A stretch of DNA of 56,798 nt, taken from DATLXU01 sp035575515 (lineage in GTDB: Bacteria; Acidobacteriota; Blastocatellia; UBA7656). The first letter of the stretch is position 1. The number at the start of each line of letters is the position of its first letter. Location of the stretch: NCBI GenBank assembly GCA_035575515.1, contig DATLXU010000138.1, positions 1 to 56,798 of the forward strand, written 5' to 3'. A program made the translations under genes and the position numbers. Below, in pieces: positions 10,612 through 18,447 of this stretch. Under the pieces are notes generated by a model. That model was not told the origin of the DNA. It did no database searches and saw only the letters and a program-made list of their open reading frames with translations.

Positions 10612-11742
10612 CTATGCATCAAGCAACACGGTGCGCGCCAGATGGGGCGGCGCGTCCGGGTTCAAGCGGCGAGCCACCGCTCGCCAGTAAGCCAGCAACT
10701 GCCCCGCGTGCGCGTAAAGCGCCGGGCGGAACGTTTCAGATAATTCACCTGCAATGGCGAAGAACTGTTGACGCGGAGACGCAGAGGCGCGGTGAATAGA
10801 AGATGATTGCGATGTTGATAATTTTCCGCGATCCCGCGTCTCCGCGTTGCCAGCGCGCTCCACAACGAGCGCACGAGCGCCGGTCGCCTCAATCTCTGCG
10901 AGAAGCGTTTCCAGATGCTGCTGCTCAGCGGCGGCAGGAAAAATTATTGCCAGATCGTTTTCATTAAGCGTGGCCTTCGGGCCGTGACGAAACTCAAGCG
11001 CGCGATAGCTGAGCGCGGTGTCTAACGCCATCTCGATCATCTTTAAAGCGCATTCATCGGTCAGTCCTTTCATCGCGCCTGATCCGAGAAAAAAGAATCG
11101 CTCGATGCGCTCCGTTTCAGCCATCGCGCGAAAGACTTCTTCGCTCGACCGCAACGCGTTGGCGATTAAATCGGGAATGCGTTTGATCTCTTCCGCGCGA
11201 CGGTTGCCGCTTGCGCCGTCGGCCAAGAGATACAGTCCCGTGAGAATGCACGTGAACGCCTGAGTCATTACAACCGAGCGTTCGTAGCATTCATCGAAAG
11301 CGAGTTCAGCGTCGCACACATTCGCCACTGTGCCGCCAGCTTCACCAGTAATTGCAAGCGCGCGCGCGTTGTAGTCGCGTTTCAATAATTCAACGGCAAG
11401 CCGGACCTCGCTCGTCCCGCCGCTGCGCGAGATTGCTATGACGAGCGGGCGCGAGTTGTTAGATAAATAATGATCCGCGAAGTGCATCAATTCGCTTGCG
11501 GCGACTGCGACGACCGGGCGCGCGAGCATCTCGCTCCAGGCGAACGATGCGCACATTGCGAGGTGATGAGACGAACCGCAGCCAGTAATGAGTATGTCCG
11601 AGTATTGATCTAATGGAAGAAAGCTATTGAATATTTGATTGCGTTCATCTGCGCGGCGGATTGTTTCGGCGCAAGAGCGGGCCTGATCGTAAATCTCACT
11701 GAGCGTAGCGGGTGAATTATCTCCGTCTGCGTGCATAGCCAT
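10612..11742 (-). CDS. Double-SIS-domain sugar-phosphate isomerase/deaminase (GlmS C-terminal/AgaS/NagB-II type)
   Basis: This is a cytoplasmic protein of about 376 residues with two SIS folds. The first has GCGSSHHLAM and ISRSGGTSEVRLA; the second has FLGSGAMKGLTDECALKMIEM and an EFRHGPKATL active-site-like segment, as in GlmS isomerase domains and NagB-II/AgaS deaminases. It probably converts an amino-sugar 6-phosphate made by the neighbouring kinase. It lacks the single-SIS layout of MurQ etherase, so how lactate would be removed from MurNAc-6P is open. A repeat of the CTCTGCG family is inserted in frame (10771-10847), adding a low-complexity stretch such as TRDRGKLSTSQSSS between otherwise family-like segments. 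ATG 11742 was chosen; TTG 11748 is possible. Confidence 0.85.
   Translation of the reverse strand: MAMHADGDNSPATLSEIYDQARSCAETIRRADERNQIFNSFLPLDQYSDILITGCGSSHHLAMCASFAWSEMLARPVVAVAASELMHFADHYLSNNSRPLVIAISRSGGTSEVRLAVELLKRDYNARALAITGEAGGTVANVCDAELAFDECYERSVVMTQAFTCILTGLYLLADGASGNRRAEEIKRIPDLIANALRSSEEVFRAMAETERIERFFFLGSGAMKGLTDECALKMIEMALDTALSYRALEFRHGPKATLNENDLAIIFPAAAEQQHLETLLAEIEATGARALVVERAGNAETRDRGKLSTSQSSSIHRASASPRQQFFAIAGELSETFRPALYAHAGQLLAYWRAVARRLNPDAPPHLARTVLLDA
10771..10847. repeat. CTCTGCG-family palindrome inserted in frame in the SIS gene
   Basis: ACGCGGAGACGC (10771-10782) and its exact reverse complement (10836-10847) flank about 53 bp. The element lies wholly inside the SIS coding frame and keeps it open. 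The added residues are Ser/Arg-rich and unlike the surrounding SIS fold. It resembles the repeats at 18371-18447 and 51525-51604. Confidence 0.8.
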
Positions 11743-11949
11743 TATCAATAGGAGCCCTGATAGTTTTTATAGCGTTAAGCGCCCGGCTTGTAAAACGAAT
11801 TGTTTTTATCGTTTCTATAACAGATTTTTTTGGCTGCATTCTCTTTCGGTTATTCAACTCGATGCTGGCTGCAAAGGTGAGCATTCAAGCACTGTCGGCT
11901 TCGCTGCATGGAATGCAAGAAACTATTCGGGCATTAGTTGCTGCACGCG

Positions 11950-12201
11950 CTACGGCTCATCGCCGAGCCATTCAGGATTCTGCGCCGTGCCGTCGAAGAT
12001 TGATGTTGTCTTGAACGGCTCGAATTCGCCGCGCGATGCCGCCCGCGCCGTCTTAGCTAGCAGCGATTTCACTTCCTCACCGCTTAACGGGTTGAATGTG
12101 TGCACGGCCTTGAAAGCCTGCTGTAGTATCTCAAGGCTATCAATGCCTGTGATGACAACCGACGTTGGCAGGTTGAGCGCGTAATGCAGGCGCTCGCTCA
12201 A
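11950..12201 (-). pseudogene. Aldo/keto reductase C-terminal remnant
   Basis: About 83 codons match only the C-terminal end of aldo/keto reductases (a LPTSVVITGIDSLEIL segment, then FKTTSIFDGTAQNPEWLG-like residues near the end). The N-terminal barrel with the catalytic Tyr, Lys and Asp is absent. An in-frame TGA lies just upstream of a fortuitous TTG at 12201. The break coincides with the end of the AT-rich upstream ORF (stop at 12198-12200), suggesting that an insertion or replacement removed the first three quarters of the gene. It is unlikely to be functional. The spacer 11743-11949 to its left holds no gene. Confidence 0.82.
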
Positions 12202-12575
12202 CTGATTTCATCGCCGGGCTGTATTAGATTTCTAACTCTTTTAAGTAACCGCTCCAACGCGGCGTCTCTAGCGCTCAAGCTCACTATTGCTTTTTCTATA
12301 GCATATTTTGGTATAAAGGACTTGCTTTCCGGCATAGCGCCTAGACAGGCTCTCAGTTTATCTAATGCCTTGCGGTATTCCGTTATAGATTGAAATAACT
12401 CGGTCAAAACCTTATTGTATTCCGCCTCTGTTTCCAGTGGGCTTAACAAGTAATTTCTTACCGCGTCTTGAAATCCTTCCTCAGCCCGGTCAATCTCTAA
12501 TCTAAGGTTATCGAGTTGATCCATTCGCGCTCCAATAGATACAAATTTCCTCAATGGACTCAATATGGTTTCCAT
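12198..12575 (-). CDS. Hypothetical helical protein
   Basis: This 125-residue protein is not recognised. It is strongly charged and predicted mostly alpha-helical, with a probable coiled coil (repeating Leu/Ile at heptad spacing, e.g. DQLDNLRLEIDRAEE and TELFQSITEYRKALDKL). There is no signal peptide and no membrane segment. The DNA is visibly more AT-rich than the neighbours, and the ORF abuts a decapitated aldo/keto reductase, so it may be a recent arrival. No clear ribosome-binding site was found before the ATG at 12575, and expression is uncertain. Confidence 0.5.
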   Translation of the reverse strand: METILSPLRKFVSIGARMDQLDNLRLEIDRAEEGFQDAVRNYLLSPLETEAEYNKVLTELFQSITEYRKALDKLRACLGAMPESKSFIPKYAIEKAIVSLSARDAALERLLKRVRNLIQPGDEIS

Positions 12576-12638
12576 AGCTTATCTGTGCATGGTTCTGAAA
12601 GAACTTTTCGGCTTGTTGCTTACGTTCAATTCGGGCAA

Positions 12639-14003
12639 TCAATGACGCAATGCGGCTAAGAAGTCTCGTGCTGAACGTCCTTTAATGGTAAGCGAATGAG
12701 TTTGGCCGTTCGCATTGAAGCGCAGCTTGTCGCCTGATACTTGAATCCCTGTAATCTCAGAAGATAAAAAGTGAAAGCTATGACTCGGCTTGCTTGCGTT
12801 GAAATGAACGACCGAATTAACGATCGTCAACTCGCCGCTACACCATGTTAGCGGGAAGTCGTGATTGTGAATCACGCGGGCGTAAAATGCCGCTTGGGGG
12901 ATTGCTGGCGGAACCGCCGATTGAGGAGAACTAGAAGCGGCTCGCTTCGGACTGAGCGAGTCAATCATCTCTCTTATCTTCACGGGTGTAAACTCTGCCC
13001 CACCGCCTAGTTCGAGTGCTTGCCTGAGCAGCGATAGCGCGCGGTCCTTATTTCCGGTTTCGGCACTGGCTAACGCAAGCCCAACTAATGCCGGCGCATA
13101 GTTTGGAGCAGAGGCAACACAGCGTTCGAAGATTCTCTGTGAGTCAGAATAATCACCGAGCTTGAAGTAAGACATCCCCAACCCGTAAAGCGTTGCAATG
13201 TCTGTGCGACCCGCATTCACTGCCGCAGCTAAATCTGTTTTTGCTGCCGTATAGTCGCCCATTCTAAACTTTTTCAACCCTTCTTCGCGCAGCATTCGCG
13301 CCATGGCGTTCTCGCGCTGGGTTTGCAATATCTCGCGTATGCTGTTAAGCCGAGACTGGCCGATTGACTCGCCGGGGAATCTGCGCACGAGCACGCTGTA
13401 TTGCTGCTCGGCTCGCTCCAGCAATCCGCGACTCTCGAACTCCTGCGCGCGTGCCAACATAACATCACGCAAAAAGTCAGAAGAAGAGAAAGACCGACGC
13501 AAAGAAGGTATCGTCTTGCTCGCATTGCTTAGTCTTAAACCTTCTGGTTCAGAGAGGGTTGAGTCGGAGCCTTCAGGCTCATAGATTTCAGGAGCGCCGG
13601 AGGGCGCGTTTTGTGACGATACGATACTGGCATCGGCCTGCTCAGCGCGATGCGCGGGCTGGCGCGGTACGGTCCGAAATAGAAGCAATATTGCTAAGAG
13701 CAGCAGGGCCAACCCGGCCCCCCACCAAATAAGAGCGGCAGGGCGGCGATTTCGTGTCGAATCGGGCAACGGTTCGGCAGTCGACAAAGTGTTTGGTAAA
13801 TGGTGGGCTTCGGAAGAAGGCCGGTTGTCATCAATCTCATTATCGCGGGCGCGAGGAGGCGAATACTTTATAAAGAAAGGCTCGCCGGACGCCTCGGGCT
13901 CGTGCGGCGGCGGTGTATACTTCTTGAAAAAGTTGCCGGAATCAGAGCCTTCTATTTTATGTGATTCGGCATTCTCTGAACGAGTATCGTTAATATTGTC
14001 CAT
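12639..14003 (-). CDS. Single-pass membrane TPR protein with a C-terminal PH-like segment
   Basis: This protein has about 454 residues. The cytoplasmic N-terminus has a duplicated F(F/I)KYxPP motif (FFKKYTPPP and FFIKYSPP) in an acidic, Pro-rich region. A transmembrane helix follows near residues 90-110 (ALIWWGAGLALLLLAILLLF). The outer part contains TPR-like helices (about 170-330: YTAAKTDLAAAVNAGRTDIATLYGLG, GDYSDSQRIFERCVASAP). The last 80 residues form a beta-rich PH-like module (FHFLSSEITGIQVSGDKLRF). The role is probably scaffolding or envelope assembly, but the partner is unknown. ATG 14003 was preferred to TTG 14018. It is divergent from the LysR gene across a gene-free, AT-rich spacer. 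Confidence 0.72.
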   Translation of the reverse strand: MDNINDTRSENAESHKIEGSDSGNFFKKYTPPPHEPEASGEPFFIKYSPPRARDNEIDDNRPSSEAHHLPNTLSTAEPLPDSTRNRRPAALIWWGAGLALLLLAILLLFRTVPRQPAHRAEQADASIVSSQNAPSGAPEIYEPEGSDSTLSEPEGLRLSNASKTIPSLRRSFSSSDFLRDVMLARAQEFESRGLLERAEQQYSVLVRRFPGESIGQSRLNSIREILQTQRENAMARMLREEGLKKFRMGDYTAAKTDLAAAVNAGRTDIATLYGLGMSYFKLGDYSDSQRIFERCVASAPNYAPALVGLALASAETGNKDRALSLLRQALELGGGAEFTPVKIREMIDSLSPKRAASSSPQSAVPPAIPQAAFYARVIHNHDFPLTWCSGELTIVNSVVHFNASKPSHSFHFLSSEITGIQVSGDKLRFNANGQTHSLTIKGRSARDFLAALRH

Positions 14004-14276
14004 ACCATTGACTCGCAAGCCCCCACTATGAAGAAAGATTATTAGTCCGATTTATTGCTTCAATCCAAAGGGCGCAACAGTATTTTTTTTGCAGTGGAAA
14101 GATACTCAGACATTCTTCTGATGTCAACTCGCTACGTGAATTAAAGTTCGACTGATCTATTCGCCCGAAGCGATGTGATTGCCTTATTTCTGGGCGCCAC
14201 TATTCGACTTTACTAAAAACAAACGCAATGGTTTATTATGAAGGTAAATCAATTAGCGTGGTTCGGCCTTCATTTC

Positions 14277-15194
14277 ATGGAACTCAGGCTTTTAAGAACA
14301 TTCAAAGCGGTGGCTGAAGCAGGCTCGTTCACCAACGCCGCGTCGCGCATTCATCTCACTCAAGCCGCAGTGAGCGTTCACATCCGCCAGCTTGAAGAAG
14401 AGATCGGCACGCCGCTTTTTCTTCGCGTCAACAAGAAACTATTTTTGACGGAAGCGGGCCGCGCGCTGCTCTCCCATGCAGAATCAATTCTTCGGGCGCA
14501 CGACGAAGCGAAAGCCGAACTCGCCGCTCTGGGCGGCCCTTCGCGAGCGCGCATGCACATCGGCGTCGCCTCGACCGCAATCACCGTCCACCCTCTGCCT
14601 GAAATCCTCAGCGAGATAAAACGCCGCTACGCGCTGCTAGACCTTTCAGTCATCGGCGGCACGAGCGAATGGATAATTGAGCAGATACTCGCGGGCAACA
14701 TTGACGCGGGCCTCGTCTCTCTCCCTGTAGAAAACACCGACGTTGCGACCGAGACTCTGCGCACGGATAAGCTCGTCGCCGTAATGAGTCCTCAGCACAG
14801 GCTCGCGCGCGCGCGCGTCATCACCGCCGAACAGCTCACAGCGGAGCCGTTGATACTGGGCGAAAAAGGCGGCAACACGCGGCGACTAATTGACCTGTTC
14901 TTTGAAAAGCACGACCTTCACCCGAACATCGTGATGGAGCTTCAGCGCACTGAGGCAATCATCAAGATGGTCGAGCTTGGATTCGGCGTGACCATCCTGC
15001 CGCAAAAGTCTGTCAGCACGGATGTTGCGCGCGGGCGCGTTCGCACAGTCGCCGTGCGCGACCTGAATTTGAAATGGGAATTCGGCGTGGCTTACCTCAA
15101 GAGCGATTATCACCCGCCCGCGCTTGAATCTTTCCTTAAGCTCTGCCGCGCTTATCTTGGCAACGAAAGCGCTCAATCGGTTGTCAGCGAATGA
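14277..15194 (+). CDS. LysR-family transcriptional regulator
   Basis: This LysR regulator has about 305 residues from MELRLLRTFKAVAEAGSFTNAA, the usual family start. The winged helix-turn-helix covers residues 1-60 (SRIHLTQAAVSVHIRQLEEEIG), and a LysR substrate-binding domain covers about 90-295. An ATG 39 bp upstream (14238) is in frame, but neither start has a good Shine-Dalgarno sequence. LysR proteins often control a divergent neighbour; here that would be the TPR membrane protein. The downstream M36 protease is another candidate target. The ligand is unknown. Confidence 0.88.
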   Translation: MELRLLRTFKAVAEAGSFTNAASRIHLTQAAVSVHIRQLEEEIGTPLFLRVNKKLFLTEAGRALLSHAESILRAHDEAKAELAALGGPSRARMHIGVASTAITVHPLPEILSEIKRRYALLDLSVIGGTSEWIIEQILAGNIDAGLVSLPVENTDVATETLRTDKLVAVMSPQHRLARARVITAEQLTAEPLILGEKGGNTRRLIDLFFEKHDLHPNIVMELQRTEAIIKMVELGFGVTILPQKSVSTDVARGRVRTVAVRDLNLKWEFGVAYLKSDYHPPALESFLKLCRAYLGNESAQSVVSE

Positions 15195-15225
15195 TCGGTT
15201 CAAGAGCAAGCTGAAAAGACATTTT

Positions 15226-15253
15226 TCATCATTCATCGTTCATCATTTATGAT
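15226..15253. repeat. Heptamer array, unit TCATCAT
   Basis: Four exactly phased heptamers (TCATCAT, TCATCGT, TCATCAT, TTATGAT) lie between the LysR stop and the M36 protease. The last unit contains a partial reverse-complement match (ATGAT), so this locus has only a minimal inverted arm. Confidence 0.8.
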
Positions 15254-15259
15254 TTCTGC

Positions 15260-15265
15260 TATAAT
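15260..15265 (+). promoter_or_regulatory. Candidate -10 box of the M36 protease gene
   Basis: A perfect TATAAT lies 75 bp before the chosen ATG and directly follows the TCATCAT heptamer array. The upstream -35 region would fall inside the array and is weak, so the array could influence promoter strength. Confidence 0.4.
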
Positions 15266-15340
15266 CTTCCGGCCCCGTTGAGTCCCTTGCCCGTATGGTC
15301 ATCGCTCAAACCTAGCGAGTGGGATTGGAAAGGTAGTGGC

Positions 15341-18292
15341 ATGAAGTTCGTCAGGCTCTCTAACCGTAAGCGAAGAATCGCCGCTTCTATCATTGCGCTT
15401 GTCGCGCTTGCGTATCAGTTGCCGATTGCGGCAAACGTCAATCGCGCACCGCGATCAAAGGAATTAGTGATATCAAACTTTGAGCTGCTTCCGAATTTCG
15501 ATGCCAGGCAGTTGCATTCGCGCCGCGCGTCAAGCGATGTCGAACGCAAGCGGCGCACGGTCGTCGCGCAAGCTGCTTCGCCTGATAAAATTATTCTCAG
15601 ATGGAATGACGAACTTGATTTACCGCATCACCTGTTTTCGGCGGACGCGCCGCTCACGCGCGAATCAAACGACGACGCTGAGGCCATTGCAAAAAGATTC
15701 GTGCGCGATAACTTTGCTCTGTTTGAAATAAATCAAAGCGAGCTTGATGCGTCGCGCGTCGCGGCTCGCTCAGTTGACAAAAGTTCAGGTTTTACGCGGC
15801 TTGCGCTTGAGCAGCGCGTCGGCGGCGTTCGCGTCGCGGATTCCGAGATGCTTTTCATCCTCGACGAACGTGGCCGGATTGTTTCCGAATCAGGCTCGTT
15901 CATTCCGGGACTCGCACGCCGCTCACCGGATTCGACTCCGCATCTCACGCCGGAACAGGCGCTGCGCTCTGCTGTCGGGTCATGCGGCGCAGAACTCCGC
16001 GCTCCGATTCAATCACGCGAAGACCATCTGCCCACGCGTGACAGATTTCTTTTTTCATCCGATGAGATTGATGACAGAACCGAAGCGAGCTTGGTCTATT
16101 ACCCGATCACGCGCGATGATGTGAGACTCGCTTATCAAGTCATGCTCTACGGCGCGCCGACCGCGCTCGATGCTTACCTGGTAGTCGTTGATGCGCGCAC
16201 TGGAGAGTTGTTGCGCCGCGACTCGCTCACCTATGCGCTTGATGCGCCCGCAGGCCGCGTCTTCACGAAAGAGAACCCGACGGTATCGGTTGACCGAGAG
16301 ATAGTTTCATTCGCGGGCGACCAGACGGCTTCGCCTCAGGGCTGGGTCGCCGACAACCGCACTCGCGGGAACAACGGCGAAGTCTTCATCAACACAGACC
16401 TCAGCGGCGGCAGAAACGCGCGGGCGAACGCCGACGGCAATTTCGATTTTCCGCTGGATCTCACGCCGGGCCGCTCGCCAATTGATTCGGCTGATGCTTC
16501 GGCGACGAATCTCTTTTACTGGGTCAATGTCGCGCACGACCGATTTCATTCGCTCGGATTCAACGAGCAGTCGCGCAATTTTCAAACTAACAATTTCAAT
16601 CGCGGCGGGCGCGGAGGCGACGCCGTTCGCGCAGACACGCTGCGCGGTGCGGCAATCAACCCAGCCGATACGAATCAACTCGTGCGCAACAACGCCTATT
16701 TTCAAATCTCTCTCGAAGGCACGCCGCCCCTGCTTGCGATGCTGATGTGGACGGCAAACGTCAACGGGCAGACCATCGAGTTAGATAGTTCTTACGACGC
16801 GGGCGTGATTATCCACGAATACACGCACGGCGTTTCGACACGGCTTTCGGGCACGGACAACGCAGTGGGCTTGCGCTCGCTTCAAGGCAGCGGCATGGGC
16901 GAGGGCTGGTCTGATTTTTTTGCGATGAGTTTTCTGAACAACGGCGAACCGTTAGACCGGGCAGTCGCAACCGGCAGTTATGTGACTCAACAGGCGCGCG
17001 GCGTTCGCGCCTTTCCATACAGCACGAGCTTTGCGACCGATCCGCTCACGTTCGGCGACATTCAATACAATACAGAGGTCCACGCGCAGGGGACCGTCTG
17101 GTGCACGATTCTCTGGGATATGCGGCAGGCTTTTGTCGAGCGATACGGGTTTGACGCAGGAAGAGAGACCGCCGAGCGATTAGTCCTCAACGGATTGAAG
17201 ACGCTTCCGATCTCTCCGACTTTCGTTGACGCGCGCGATGCGATACTGCTCGCAGACCGGCTGACGAATAACGGCGCGAATCAGGATTTGATATGGCGAG
17301 CGTTCGCGCGGCGCGGGCTTGGCCGCTCAGCTTCGACGAGCCTCACGCCGCCGAGCGAAGGGTTCCGCCTTGCAGCAACGGAAGGCTACGATGTGCCGCC
17401 GGAAGTCACAGCCGGGTCGCTCGTCATAAACGACAAGCCGCCCGTCGCAGCAGTCATATCTGAAACCCTTCCGGTCGTCGTCGCTGATAGAGATTTGATG
17501 AATGCCGCGTCGGTTGATGTGACAGTTAAGAATCTCGCGAGCGGCAACACCGCGACCTTCACGCTTGCGGCAAGCGAGCCGGGCCGCTTCGCATCTGTGC
17601 TGCGCGTGTTGCCTCCGGGAGTTGACGCAGGACCTGGCCCTGCGATCATCGCGCAGCCGGGCGATGAGCTTGTCATCAGCTACGCGAACGCGCGCAACGA
17701 GTCGGGCGCGGCTGAGACCCTGGAGGCGCACGTAACGGCGGGCCGACGTGTGACGGTTTATGAATACGACTTCGAGCGGGGCGAGCGCGGATGGACGCTT
17801 TTTTCCGCATGGCATCTGACCGAGCGGCGCGCAGCGAGCGCGACTCATTCGCTCTACTTCGCCAAGCAGAAGGGCGAAAATGAAAGGAAGTCTTTCACGA
17901 AGGCGGGAAGTTCTGGCGCGAGCCTCTCGCCGCAGATTGATTTTAATGGATTGATAAAACCGCAGCTTGAATTCGATTATTTCTTCAGCGGCGCGCTCAC
18001 GGGCGACGGGGCCAATCCAGCGGGCGATCTTTTAACAGTAGGAGCGAGGAATTACCCTTTCACAACTTCGAGCGCGCCTGCATCGGGCGCGCCTGTGCTG
18101 GGAATCTCTTTCGACGCGCGCCCGCAATCCGACAGCTTATTTCATCACGCAGCAGTTGATCTGCGATTCATCGGCACCGAGCGCGGATTTTTGAGTTTCA
18201 GTTTCGCCGCGTCGCGAGCCGATATAAATCGCAAGAAGCTCGAAGGCTTCTACCTCGACAACGTTCGCGTCACTGCCGTCTCGATGAGGTGA
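15341..18292 (+). CDS. Secreted M36-family (fungalysin-like) metallopeptidase
   Basis: This extracellular zinc protease has about 983 residues. An Arg/Lys-rich N-region and hydrophobic stretch (IIALVALAYQLPIAANV) form the signal peptide. An FTP/PepSY-like propeptide covers about 70-300, and the catalytic domain has the zinc motif HEYTHG (VIIHEYTHGVSTRL) and the third ligand in GEGWSDFF. A PA-like/beta-rich linker follows, then a C-terminal jelly-roll-like module (about 800-983, YEYDFERGERGWTLFS) that may bind substrate or the cell surface. ATG 15341 was chosen for its GGAAAGG ribosome site and correct signal peptide; the frame stays open to 15278. It likely degrades external protein. Confidence 0.9.
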   Translation: MKFVRLSNRKRRIAASIIALVALAYQLPIAANVNRAPRSKELVISNFELLPNFDARQLHSRRASSDVERKRRTVVAQAASPDKIILRWNDELDLPHHLFSADAPLTRESNDDAEAIAKRFVRDNFALFEINQSELDASRVAARSVDKSSGFTRLALEQRVGGVRVADSEMLFILDERGRIVSESGSFIPGLARRSPDSTPHLTPEQALRSAVGSCGAELRAPIQSREDHLPTRDRFLFSSDEIDDRTEASLVYYPITRDDVRLAYQVMLYGAPTALDAYLVVVDARTGELLRRDSLTYALDAPAGRVFTKENPTVSVDREIVSFAGDQTASPQGWVADNRTRGNNGEVFINTDLSGGRNARANADGNFDFPLDLTPGRSPIDSADASATNLFYWVNVAHDRFHSLGFNEQSRNFQTNNFNRGGRGGDAVRADTLRGAAINPADTNQLVRNNAYFQISLEGTPPLLAMLMWTANVNGQTIELDSSYDAGVIIHEYTHGVSTRLSGTDNAVGLRSLQGSGMGEGWSDFFAMSFLNNGEPLDRAVATGSYVTQQARGVRAFPYSTSFATDPLTFGDIQYNTEVHAQGTVWCTILWDMRQAFVERYGFDAGRETAERLVLNGLKTLPISPTFVDARDAILLADRLTNNGANQDLIWRAFARRGLGRSASTSLTPPSEGFRLAATEGYDVPPEVTAGSLVINDKPPVAAVISETLPVVVADRDLMNAASVDVTVKNLASGNTATFTLAASEPGRFASVLRVLPPGVDAGPGPAIIAQPGDELVISYANARNESGAAETLEAHVTAGRRVTVYEYDFERGERGWTLFSAWHLTERRAASATHSLYFAKQKGENERKSFTKAGSSGASLSPQIDFNGLIKPQLEFDYFFSGALTGDGANPAGDLLTVGARNYPFTTSSAPASGAPVLGISFDARPQSDSLFHHAAVDLRFIGTERGFLSFSFAASRADINRKKLEGFYLDNVRVTAVSMR

Positions 18293-18370
18293 TCCACGGC
18301 ACGCAGCAATGTTTTAATCTTCAACCATCGCTTTTCAATCAACGACAGATCAGGCGAGCGCGGTGGCATA

Positions 18371-18447
18371 TAATCTCTGCGCCTGCGGCGCCTCTGCGTG
18401 AGGCGGATTTTCGCAGAGGCCGCAGACGCAGATAGTCGCAGAGATTA
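18371..18447. repeat. CTCTGCG-family palindrome
   Basis: TAATCTCTGCG (18371-18381) pairs exactly with CGCAGAGATTA (18437-18447), and the inner arms CCTCTGCG (18391-18398) and CGCAGAGG (18412-18419) also pair. The element lies between the convergent M36 and DUF5916 genes and contains the TAA stop of the latter (complement of 18445-18447). It may serve as a terminator. Confidence 0.82.
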
